Assembly (NCBI RefSeq): GCF_040545335.1
Contig: NZ_JBEPLU010000002.1
Coordinates: 1-64,000 of the forward strand
Reading direction: 5' to 3'
Origin: Phenylobacterium koreense
Lineage (GTDB): Bacteria; Pseudomonadota; Alphaproteobacteria; Caulobacterales; Caulobacteraceae
DNA length: 64,000 nt
Position numbers and translations under genes: made by a program. Below, one piece after another: positions 27,595-35,735 of this stretch; the stretch's first letter is position 1, and each line of letters begins with the position of its first letter. Below the pieces are notes generated by a model, which ran no database searches, was not told the origin of the DNA, and saw nothing but the letters and a program-made list of their open reading frames with translations.

Positions 27595-29223
27595 GTCCGA
27601 TACGCCGTAGACGACATCTACTACTCGATCCGCAACCACGACTGGCTCGGCGCCTTCGCTGGCCTCTTCCGGGTGCTGGCGCAGCTCCATGCGGTCCTAC
27701 AGTCCAACGCGTCCCTGGCGACCAAGATTGGCGCCGTCGGCGGTGTCGCTGTCGGCGTCGGCAACATGATCGGCGGCACGGCCGGATCGGTCATCAGCGG
27801 CATCGGGTCAGGCGCCGCCTCTGGTGCTGCGCTTGGCAGCCTCATCCCAGGCATTGGGACCGTCGTCGGCGCCGGCATCGGTGCGGTGCTCGGCGGGATC
27901 ACCAGTTTCTTTGGGTCCAACAAGGCCAAGGAAGCACAGCGCAATGCCGCGGCCCTGAAGGCCGCCGAGGAGCAACTCGCCGCGGTCCGGGAGGTCGCTG
28001 CGCAGAAGCGCGACCTCGAAATCCAGTTGATGGAGGCGCAGGGCAATGCAGCCGGCGCCCTGGCTGCGCGTCGCCAGGATGAGCTGCGCGCCATGGATGC
28101 CTCCAACCGCGCCCTGCAGGAATCCGTCTGGGCCGCCCAGGATCTCGCCGAGGCCCGCCAGAAGGAAGTGGACGCCGCGCAGACCCTGGTTGATGACGCC
28201 CATTCGGCCCTGAGCGAGGCCTACGACCGCGAAGCCGGCGCGTTGAAGGACTACATCGACCGCTTCCAGGCTTGGTCGGACAGCCTGTCGAAGTTCCTGA
28301 AGTCGCTGTACTCAGGCCCGGCTGCGATGTTGTCGCCTGAGGAGCAGTATCGGGCTGCGCGCGCCGAGTTCGACCGGGTGTCTGCCGCCGCGGCTGGCGG
28401 CGACGAGAACGCCATCCGCGATCTGCAGGACGTGTCGCAGGCCTACCTTGACGCCTCGAAGGATTATTACGCGTCATCAAAGGCTTACTTCGACGACTTG
28501 GAGCGTGTCCGAGCGGCGGTTTCCGCGACCCAAGCCTATGCGGCCAGCCAGGTCGACGTCGGCCAGGCCCAATTGACGGCATTGAACGCTTCGGTCGCTG
28601 GCATCCTGACGGTGAACCAATCGGTGCTTTCGGTGCGCGACGCCCTGGCAGCCTATCAGGCGGCGGTCCAGCAACTCGCCGCTGCCAAGGCGGCGCAGGA
28701 TGCGGCCAACGACAACGCGGCCGGCGCCGGCTCCTCGCAGAGCCCGGGCTGGGCCTCGTACATCGCTCGCAACAGCGACGTGGCCGCGGAATACTTGCGC
28801 AACCAAGGGAGCGCGAAGGGCCGGGACTATCTGCAAAGCCTCGGGATCTCCGACGTCACCGGCTTCGGCAAGTGGCACTGGGAGAACTACGGCAGGGCGG
28901 AAGGGCGCACCCCTTATGCCGCCGGCGGGATCATGGACCGCCCGATCACCCTCGGCGAAAGCGGCATCGGCGGGGAGGCGGGGCCCGAGGGCATCCTTCC
29001 GCTCGCCAACGTCGGCGGGAAGATGGGCGTCCATGCTGTTCACGGCGGGGACGAGGAGGAGAAGGCGCTGCTCCGCACGCTCATCGCAAAGCAGGACGCG
29101 ATCATCGCGGAGCTCCAGGCCGATAAGACCCAACGCGCCGCGATGGCTGAGGAGCAGGCCAAGCAGTCCAAGCGCATGGAGGACGAGCTTGCCAAGCAGT
29201 CGCGGACCCAGCGCGCGGCATGA
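27595..29223 (+). pseudogene. Tail tape-measure protein, 5'-truncated
   Basis: About 542 codons of tape-measure sequence with no convincing start; the frame stays open further left only by reading antisense to early genes. After YAVDDIYYSIRNHDWLG comes a Gly-zipper hydrophobic segment (VGNMIGGTAGSVISGIGSGA, PGIGTVVGAGIGAVLGGITS), then long coiled coils, and a C-terminal GGIMDRPITLGESGIGGEAG, PEGILPLANVG signature typical of tape-measure ends. A segment with NSDVAAEYLRNQG and HWENYGRAEGR resembles the NPDV/HY/GWREGR motif of surface proteins. Tape-measure proteins set siphophage tail length. The last codons overlap the next ATG. Confidence 0.75.
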
Positions 29224-30749
29224 TCCTGATCGAGTTGACTGCGGCCATCGACAGCGACGGGACCGAGCAGAAGTTCTATTTCGCGACCGAGGGGTATCAG
29301 AGCGGCCCGACCGACAGCCCTCCGAATGTGGCCTTCGACAATGCGATCGCGGACCCCGGCTATATCGGCCAGTCCGCGTTCTCGGATGGCAAGACGGAGG
29401 GCGCGTCCTCCCTTGAGGTGGGCGAGATCGTCATCCTCAACGGCGACGGCGACTTCGATATCTGGGCAACCTATTCCTTCGACGGCCGGCCGCTGCGGAT
29501 CAGACGCGGGCAGGGCGGCGCCTATCCCACGGACTTCGAGGACGTCTTCGCCGGCACCGTCGCGTCGGTGACCGTCACTCTCGACAAGGTGGTGGTCTCG
29601 ATCCGCGAGAAGTCCGCGATCATGGATGTCCCGGTCCTGACGACGACCTATGCCGGAACCAACGTCGGGCCTGTAGGCCTGGAAGGCACGAGCGACGACC
29701 TGAAAGGGCAAGTGAAGCCGAGGGTTTATGGTCGAGTCTTAAACATAGCGCCGCGACCTGCCAATTCATCAAAGCGGACGTTCCAGGTCTCTGATCGGGC
29801 GGTGGCAGCGATCCCGAAGGTCTATGATCGCGGCGTCGAGCTAACTCCGGGCGCCGACTATGCGACGAGCGCGCTCATGACAGCGGCGTCGCTCACGCCA
29901 GGATCCGCGACCTTCGTGACCTGCCTGGCCGAAGGCTTATTCCGCCTGTCCGACGATCCTGACGGGATCATCACCGCCGACGTCGACGAGAAGTCGACCG
30001 ACGAGGAGATGATGGTCGCGCCCATCCTTCAGAGGATGTGCGGCGACCTCGCGTTGACCGATGCTGACCTCGACGATCAGGTCTTCGCCGAACTCAACGC
30101 CGATGCGCCCTATGTGGCAGGCCTCTGGCTCAGCGATCAGACCACGTTCCGCGAGGCCTTCGACATGGTCGCCGGCTCAGTGGGCGCCTGGCATGGCTTC
30201 GACACTGCGGGCGTGTTCCAGTGCGAGCAGCTTAAGGAACCTGCGGCCACACCCGACTTCGATATCATCGAGGCCGAGGTCATGAACGGGTTCGAGCATG
30301 GCGTCGCGGACCGCGATGGCGTGCCGGTCTGGCGGGTCACGGTGCGCTATCGCAAGCACTGGGAGACCCAGACGACTGACCTGGCCGGAAGCGTCTCCAC
30401 CGAGCGCCGGGCCGCGCTGGCCGAGGAATTCCGGTCGGTCACCGCGGAGGACGAGACCGTCAAGCATCAGTTCCGGCAGGCTGGCGAGTTGGTGGTCGAC
30501 ACCTATCTGACCTCGGCTGTCGATGCTCAGGCGGTGGCCAACCGGCTCCTGGCGCTGCACAAGGTTCGCCGCGACCTATGCGAAGTCCCGCTCAACGCCG
30601 AGGCGCTCGATCAGGATGCGATGCAGGTCATGAGCACCGGACGGCTGACCCATAGCCGCTTCGGGCTCTCTGGTGGCCGCAATCTCCGCGTCCTCGGGCG
30701 CCGTCTCGAACTCGGCCGCGACTCGATCCGACTGAAGATGTGGGGGTGA
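29220..30749 (+). CDS. Phage tail-tip (hub-like) structural protein
   Basis: 509 residues from ATG 29220 (ATGA overlap). Beta-rich throughout: MILIELTAAIDSDGTEQKFY, ASSLEVGEIVILNGDGDFDI, RPLRIRRGQGGAY, VASVTVTLDKVVVSIREKSA, and near the end MSTGRLTHSRFGLSGGRNLR. Position directly after the tape measure is where distal-tail and hub proteins are encoded in siphophages, and many alphaproteobacterial prophages have a similar protein here. Assignment rests mainly on order and general composition. Confidence 0.65.
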   Translation: MILIELTAAIDSDGTEQKFYFATEGYQSGPTDSPPNVAFDNAIADPGYIGQSAFSDGKTEGASSLEVGEIVILNGDGDFDIWATYSFDGRPLRIRRGQGGAYPTDFEDVFAGTVASVTVTLDKVVVSIREKSAIMDVPVLTTTYAGTNVGPVGLEGTSDDLKGQVKPRVYGRVLNIAPRPANSSKRTFQVSDRAVAAIPKVYDRGVELTPGADYATSALMTAASLTPGSATFVTCLAEGLFRLSDDPDGIITADVDEKSTDEEMMVAPILQRMCGDLALTDADLDDQVFAELNADAPYVAGLWLSDQTTFREAFDMVAGSVGAWHGFDTAGVFQCEQLKEPAATPDFDIIEAEVMNGFEHGVADRDGVPVWRVTVRYRKHWETQTTDLAGSVSTERRAALAEEFRSVTAEDETVKHQFRQAGELVVDTYLTSAVDAQAVANRLLALHKVRRDLCEVPLNAEALDQDAMQVMSTGRLTHSRFGLSGGRNLRVLGRRLELGRDSIRLKMWG

Positions 30750-30752
30750 CCA

Positions 30753-31679
30753 TTGAGCCTGCTCCTGCTCTTCAACGGCGGAGACGCCGGGCCCGTCGTC
30801 ACGACCCCGAGCGAGATCACCAGCCGGCCGTTCTTCGCCTGGGGGAACATGGCCGACACGGCCATCTTGAGCGGCGGGTCATGGACCGATGGCCTGCCGC
30901 TGAACAACCTGAAGAACCGCAAGCAGGCGAGGGTGGCGCGTTCGACGTCGCTGGATACATCGGCGACGCGGTTCGTGATCGACCTCGGCAGTGGGGCAAG
31001 GATTTGGCGGGCGCTGGCTCTGGTCGCCCACAACATCAGCATCGGCGGGCGCTGGAGGGTGACGGCCGGCGCCGACGCAGCGGTGGCGTCGCCCACCTAC
31101 GACAGCGGATGGCTGGCGGCCTGGCCCAGCGTCTACGACAGCCTCGACCTTGAGTGGGAGAGCGACAACTTCTGGACCGGGCAATACTCCGAAGAGGAGC
31201 GCCGGGGCCTCAATCCGACGCTGATCCATCGCTCGCCCAACCTACGGGCCGAGCGTTACGCCCTGATCGAGATCGACGACCCCTTCAACGTCGACTCCTT
31301 TGTCCAGATCGGACGCCTCTTCATCGCCAACGGCTGGAGCCCTTCGTCGGGCATCCTTGTCGGCGCCCAGTTCGGCCTTGATGACGGAACCGGCGTACAG
31401 GAAGCCTGGGGCGGCGCGGAGGTCTTCGACGTCAAGCGGCGGCGGCGGGTGGTCGATATCGAGATCGCGCCGCTGGAGGACCGTGAAGCCTACGGCAAGG
31501 CCTTCGAAATGATGCGCCAGGCCGGTGTCGCCGGCGAAGTCCTGTTCATCTGGTCTGGCGCCGATACCGAGCGCGCCATGCAGCGCCAGTTCATGGGCCG
31601 GATGCGCCGGCTCAACCCGGTCCAGCATCCGTATCCAATCCACCGATCCGCCGCCTTCAACCTCGGGGAGCTGTTCTAG
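30753..31679 (+). CDS. Phage tail protein with carbohydrate-binding-like N-terminal region
   Basis: 308 residues from TTG 30753, preceded by GGGGGTG. The first 190 residues look like a jelly-roll or F5/8-type discoidin unit (SGGSWTDGLPLNNLKNRKQA, RFVIDLGSGARIWRALALVA, YALIEIDDPFNVDSFVQIGR). The C-terminal part (DVKRRRRVVDIEIAPLEDRE, GEVLFIWSGADTERAMQRQF) resembles tail-protein modules encoded after the hub. It likely contributes to the tail tip. Function is inferred from position. Confidence 0.6.
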   Translation: MSLLLLFNGGDAGPVVTTPSEITSRPFFAWGNMADTAILSGGSWTDGLPLNNLKNRKQARVARSTSLDTSATRFVIDLGSGARIWRALALVAHNISIGGRWRVTAGADAAVASPTYDSGWLAAWPSVYDSLDLEWESDNFWTGQYSEEERRGLNPTLIHRSPNLRAERYALIEIDDPFNVDSFVQIGRLFIANGWSPSSGILVGAQFGLDDGTGVQEAWGGAEVFDVKRRRRVVDIEIAPLEDREAYGKAFEMMRQAGVAGEVLFIWSGADTERAMQRQFMGRMRRLNPVQHPYPIHRSAAFNLGELF

Positions 31680-32633
31680 ATGACCTCCGCCACCTTCCCG
31701 CCCGAAGTCGGCGGTGACGGCTCGACCGTCTCGGACGATTCAAACCCGACGACTGGCCTTGGCAACGGCGGCCACCGCACGCGGTTCGTGCCGGCGCTCG
31801 GGCAAGTCGTTGCTGTCGCCCAATGGGTCGTCGCCAAGGCCCAGGAAGTCGCCTCGCTAGCGCTGAACATCCTGAACGCCCCGGCTACGAGCGCGACCTC
31901 CTCGTCCTCGCTGACGCTGGCCGGCAGCGGCACGCTCAACTTCACGCTCGACCAGATGGACAAGGCGTTCATGGCCGGGATGACGGTCGGGTTTGCGCGC
32001 ACATCCAATCCTGACGAGCAGATGATCGTGTTGCTGACGGCCTTCACCCCAGCGACTGGCGTGGGGCAGGGGACCATCGTCAGCTCTACCACGACCGGCG
32101 GCCCATACAGCGGCTGGAACGTGTTCAGGACGGCGTCCGGGGGCATTCCGGCTACGCGATCGATCACCTTCAACTTCGGCGCCTCGCTGATCGCTGCCGG
32201 CACCCTGGCGGCCGACATCGTGATCACGCTGGGGAAGGCCACCGCCGCTGAGATCGCGGCCGGGCTGGATGATCTCAAGGCCATCACCTCCAAGGGTCTC
32301 ACCGACAGCATGGCTCCCCAGGTCCTGACCGATCAGGCCACGATCCAGTGGGACATGAGCCAGCGTCAGAGCGCCATGGTCACCCTCGGCGGCAACCGAA
32401 CCCTCAACAAGCCGACCAACTACAAGCGCGGCGTCACCTACGACATCGAGGTCTGGCAAGACGCGACCGGAGGCCGGACGCTGGCCTTCCACGCCTGCTA
32501 CGAGTTCGGCGCCCAGGGTGTGCCAATCGTCAGCTCTGGCGCGAACAAGATGACGCTGATCACGATGCGCTGCATCGACGACGACGCGACGAACCCGCGC
32601 TTCCGCTGCGCCGCAAACATGGATGCGCCATGA
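31680..32633 (+). CDS. Putative tail-fibre/tip protein
   Basis: 317 residues, ATG directly after the previous stop. A Ser/Thr/Gly-rich N-terminus (TVSDDSNPTTGLGNGGHRTR) and helical linker (VAQWVVAKAQEVASLALNIL) precede a repetitive beta region (SSSSLTLAGSGTLNFTLDQM, TIQWDMSQRQSAMVTLGGNR, TLNKPTNYKRGVTYDIEVWQ). The last unit matches a pattern common in fibre proteins: a Gly-rich hydrophobic strand followed by KMTLITMRC. No enzymatic motif seen. Confidence 0.6.
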   Translation: MTSATFPPEVGGDGSTVSDDSNPTTGLGNGGHRTRFVPALGQVVAVAQWVVAKAQEVASLALNILNAPATSATSSSSLTLAGSGTLNFTLDQMDKAFMAGMTVGFARTSNPDEQMIVLLTAFTPATGVGQGTIVSSTTTGGPYSGWNVFRTASGGIPATRSITFNFGASLIAAGTLAADIVITLGKATAAEIAAGLDDLKAITSKGLTDSMAPQVLTDQATIQWDMSQRQSAMVTLGGNRTLNKPTNYKRGVTYDIEVWQDATGGRTLAFHACYEFGAQGVPIVSSGANKMTLITMRCIDDDATNPRFRCAANMDAP

Positions 32634-33253
32634 TGCGCCCCTCGATGTTCATGGGCGGAAGTCTCGGATCGGCCCAATATGTCGGGAGCCTCTTTCAGGC
32701 GATCGGTCCATCGTCGACGATCAACCTGGCTGCGGCAGGCGCTCAGGTCGGTGACTATGCCTTCGTCTCTTGCGTGACGAACACCTCAGGTTACTTCTCG
32801 GCGATATCGTCGGGCTGGAACGTCGACAATTTCACCTTCGGCGCCGGCTACTACAGCTCGGTCTTCCATCGACGCATCACCAGCCTTGACGTAACGATCG
32901 CGCACCCTTTCGGCGGCGGGGCCATGATCGGAGTATATCGCGGCGCTTCGCGTGCCGCGCGCCGCTCTGTCGTCAACGACAATGCTATCGCCAACCCGGT
33001 CTTGACGATCCCAGGGTTCACGCGAAACACCGACTGCGTTGGCGTGGTGTCCATGGCCCAGAGCCGGCTGGCTGGACAGTCAACTGCGGTTCCATCTGGC
33101 GATTTTGTCCGCCGAGGTATTGATTCTCCCGACCTGTTCACCCAGGCGTTCGGCGACGCTCTCGCCCGCGACGACTATGTCGACGGCGCCAATGTAACGT
33201 GGAACCCGCTGACCGACTATTGTGTCGGTATGCTCTACGAGATGAGGCTCTGA
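32630..33253 (+). CDS. Hypothetical phage tail-region protein
   Basis: 207 residues from ATG 32630 (ATGA overlap). Gly/Ser/Ala-rich beta protein (LFQAIGPSSTINLAAAGAQV, GDYAFVSCVTNTSGYFSAIS, GGGAMIGVYRGASRAARRSV). Resembles small accessory fibre or head/tail decoration proteins; no family recognised. The codon use is less GC-biased than in the host genes. Confidence 0.55.
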   Translation: MMRPSMFMGGSLGSAQYVGSLFQAIGPSSTINLAAAGAQVGDYAFVSCVTNTSGYFSAISSGWNVDNFTFGAGYYSSVFHRRITSLDVTIAHPFGGGAMIGVYRGASRAARRSVVNDNAIANPVLTIPGFTRNTDCVGVVSMAQSRLAGQSTAVPSGDFVRRGIDSPDLFTQAFGDALARDDYVDGANVTWNPLTDYCVGMLYEMRL

Positions 33254-33254
33254 C

Positions 33255-33917
33255 ATGGGCCTCGCATACTTCCTCAATGGCGTGCCCACCAAGGTCGCCG
33301 GCGCCGTCCGTATTGGCGAGTTTGTCTATGCGGCCGCGGCCATCGAGGCCATGATCCCCGCCGAGCAAGCCGCGCTTGGCGTCGTCGAGTACCAACCCGC
33401 AGGACCGGTCCCGGCCGGCCAGCGCGTGCTCGGAACCTACCTCATCACCCAGGGCGGCGTCGTGGTCGAGCGCTATCAGCTTGAGCCGATCCCGCTGGAG
33501 GAGCGCAAGGCCGCGCTGCTCATCGCCATCGACGCCGAGCGCGACCGTCGCCAGCAGCTCGATCTCGTCTACGACTTCGGCGAGATCGTCGCGGTCGACG
33601 ACGCCGGCAACGAAGCGCCCGCCGGCCAGAAGGCCCTGCAGATGAAGTTCGAACCCGATCAGCGCAACTGGCTCGGGCTGCAATCCCAGGCCTTGGCTGC
33701 GGTGTTCTCGGGGCAGGGCGAGTTGGTCATGCCAATGCGGGCCGAGGACAACTTCAACGTCCAGACCACGGCGCTGCAGGTGCTCGGCGCCACGGCCGCC
33801 ATGGTGGCGCGCAACGCCGCCATCCTTTTCTTCGGCGGTCAGCTCAAGACCCAGGTCCGCAATGCCGCGAACGCGACAGTGCTCGACGCCATCAACATCA
33901 ACATCGGCTGGCCGTGA
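33255..33917 (+). CDS. Putative tail-fibre accessory protein (DUF4376-like C-terminus)
   Basis: 220 residues. The N-terminal part (MGLAYFLNGVPTKVAGAVRI) is a short beta unit. The C-terminal 130 residues (LEERKAALLIAIDAERDRRQ, VYDFGEIVAVDDAGNEAPAG, FEPDQRNWLGLQSQALAAVF, NVQTTALQVLGATAAMVARN) follow the DUF4376 pattern of phage tail-fibre proteins. Role in tail-fibre assembly is inferred. Confidence 0.6.
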   Translation: MGLAYFLNGVPTKVAGAVRIGEFVYAAAAIEAMIPAEQAALGVVEYQPAGPVPAGQRVLGTYLITQGGVVVERYQLEPIPLEERKAALLIAIDAERDRRQQLDLVYDFGEIVAVDDAGNEAPAGQKALQMKFEPDQRNWLGLQSQALAAVFSGQGELVMPMRAEDNFNVQTTALQVLGATAAMVARNAAILFFGGQLKTQVRNAANATVLDAININIGWP

Positions 33918-34291
33918 GCAGCTTCACCGAGGCTCGATACACCGAGGTCGATCCGAGGCGTAAGGGCGTCCGTTCCTACCGGGCCGACGGAGGCTTCCGC
34001 TTCTATATCGGCTTCGTCGGCTCCTCCCAGTGGGTCGAGGTCCCCGACGGCGCAGTCTTCGACATCAGCTTCTCGGCTTGGCTCCTGCGGATCCTGCCCC
34101 CGGGCTGGGCTCGCTGCCTGCTGCTGCCGGCGGCTGTGCATGACCTCCTGCGCGAGGACCTGCGCTACTCCAAGTTCGACGGCGACTGCCTGTTCCTGAC
34201 CGCGATGCGCGCCAGCCGCACCCCCTGGCCTCTGATGTGGGTCGCGTTCCTCGGCGTCCTATTCAACCGCAGCCGCATCGGCGCGGTCTGA
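33914..34291 (+). CDS. DUF1353 phage protein
   Basis: 125 residues from GTG 33914 (GTGA overlap). The central block WVEVPDGAVFDISFSAWLLR, then LPAAVHDLLREDLRYSKFDG and CLFLTAMRASRTPW, matches DUF1353 (P-x-G-x-x-x-D-x-A and a conserved VHDxL). A C-terminal hydrophobic segment (PWPLMWVAFLGVLFN) may reach the membrane. Usually encoded near the lysis cassette; biochemical role unknown. Confidence 0.75.
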   Translation: MSSFTEARYTEVDPRRKGVRSYRADGGFRFYIGFVGSSQWVEVPDGAVFDISFSAWLLRILPPGWARCLLLPAAVHDLLREDLRYSKFDGDCLFLTAMRASRTPWPLMWVAFLGVLFNRSRIGAV

Positions 34292-34365
34292 GACCACACG
34301 ACAACCTACCACCTCGCGCCAGGCCAAGGCCTGCGCCGCCCCCTTTGCATGGGAGATGAGCCGCC

Positions 34366-34914
34366 ATGGCCATTGAAGACGTCACCCTTCCGGGGGCCGG
34401 TTCCAAGGTCGCCGTCGATCGCATCGGCGCAAGCCGGCTGGTCCAAGTCCTGAAGCTGGCGGTCGGCGATGAGGGCGTTCTGGCGCTGATTGCGGCGGGC
34501 GCTGGCGCTGTCACCGCAGGTACGCTGCGGGCGACGCTGGCCTCGGACGATCCGGCGGTGACTGCTCTCGGCGCTATCCTGGCCGAATTCCAGGATGACA
34601 TCCCGGCGGACGTCGAGGTGGTCTCGTCGGAATATGAAGTCGTCGAGGCGAGCCAGACAGATCAGATGCTCGGCACGACCGGCGCTATCGGCGACAAGCT
34701 CGAAGCCCTGCTGGTGATCCCGACAAGCACGACCGTCGGCGCCATCTCCATCGAGGACGGCAGCACGAACACTGTGGTTTACGCTGGCGGCACTGTCAGC
34801 GCCGACCTCAAGCCGTTTCCAATCCCGCTCTTCGGCATCGCGAGCGAGAGCGGGGGATGGGAGATAACGACTGGCGCCGGCGCTCGCGTCATTGCTTTCG
34901 GGCGCTTCACCTGA
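34366..34914 (+). CDS. Hypothetical phage structural-region protein
   Basis: 182 residues from ATG 34366 with GGGAGATGAG before it. Small, Val/Ala/Gly-rich beta protein (MAIEDVTLPGAGSKVAVDRI, DQMLGTTGAIGDKLEALLVI, TVGAISIEDGSTNTVVYAGG). No signal peptide. Overlaps the next start by one base. Family not recognised. Confidence 0.55.
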   Translation: MAIEDVTLPGAGSKVAVDRIGASRLVQVLKLAVGDEGVLALIAAGAGAVTAGTLRATLASDDPAVTALGAILAEFQDDIPADVEVVSSEYEVVEASQTDQMLGTTGAIGDKLEALLVIPTSTTVGAISIEDGSTNTVVYAGGTVSADLKPFPIPLFGIASESGGWEITTGAGARVIAFGRFT

Positions 34915-35735
34915 TGCGCCTCTCGCGAAGCAGAATGGCTGCAGTGCTCGCCTTGGCGTTCGCCGACAGCGGCGCGCCGCCTGGAGAGTATGACGCCGAC
35001 GCGATCGCCTATTTCGAGCGGTTCAGCGTCGATCCCGGCAGTACGTTCAAGGACGCCGCCAACACTTTCGTGCTGGCGCTCAAGGCCGCTGGCGTGTGGG
35101 CGAAGCTCGACCACATCGGCATGTTCGCCACACCGCTGCAGGCTGACAGATTGCTGGACGTGCGGGATGCCGCGGCGGTGTTCTCGGTGGGTGGAACCAC
35201 CACGTTCACCGCCAGCCGTGGGATCGCTGGTGACGGGGCGACGGGCTATATTGGGTTCCCCGAGGCGCTGGGCGCTACGGGCAACCAATACGCCCGTAGC
35301 AGCGCATCCTTCGGTGTCTACTGCAACCTCCAGGGTCCGACGGGGACGCAGGTCCCGCACCTGGGCGGCACGAGCTCGGCCCGAACGAACTGTCTGGCGA
35401 ACTCTGCCGGGTCCGAAACCGCGCGGATCAACCAATCGGCCAATAGTACGAATGTCCGCAACCCCTCGACTACTCGGACGGGCCACCGGACGGGGTCACG
35501 TATCGACGACAACAACACCCGCTATTTCTACAATGGCACCTTTGCTTCGGCCTTCGTGATCACCGACGCAGACCCAGACACCTTCATCGCCACCCTCGGT
35601 CGCAACGGTTCGGCCTATTGCGATGACCGCTTTGCGGCCTGTTGGAGCGGAGCAGCCCTGACCGACACGGAGCAAGCGGACATGGACACGGCGCTGCACG
35701 CCTTCATGACGGCATTGGGGGCGCAATACGCATGA
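34914..35735 (+). CDS. Hypothetical phage protein, laminin-G-like fold possible
   Basis: 273 residues from ATG 34914 (TGATG overlap). The order YDADAIAYFERFSVDPGSTF, WAKLDHIGMFATPLQADRLL, RGIAGDGATGYIGFPEALGA, SASFGVYCNLQGPTGTQVPH and RNGSAYCDDRFAACWSGAAL resembles phage fibre proteins with a concanavalin/LamG-type sandwich that bind surface glycans. No catalytic motif seen. Confidence 0.6.
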   Translation: MRLSRSRMAAVLALAFADSGAPPGEYDADAIAYFERFSVDPGSTFKDAANTFVLALKAAGVWAKLDHIGMFATPLQADRLLDVRDAAAVFSVGGTTTFTASRGIAGDGATGYIGFPEALGATGNQYARSSASFGVYCNLQGPTGTQVPHLGGTSSARTNCLANSAGSETARINQSANSTNVRNPSTTRTGHRTGSRIDDNNTRYFYNGTFASAFVITDADPDTFIATLGRNGSAYCDDRFAACWSGAALTDTEQADMDTALHAFMTALGAQYA

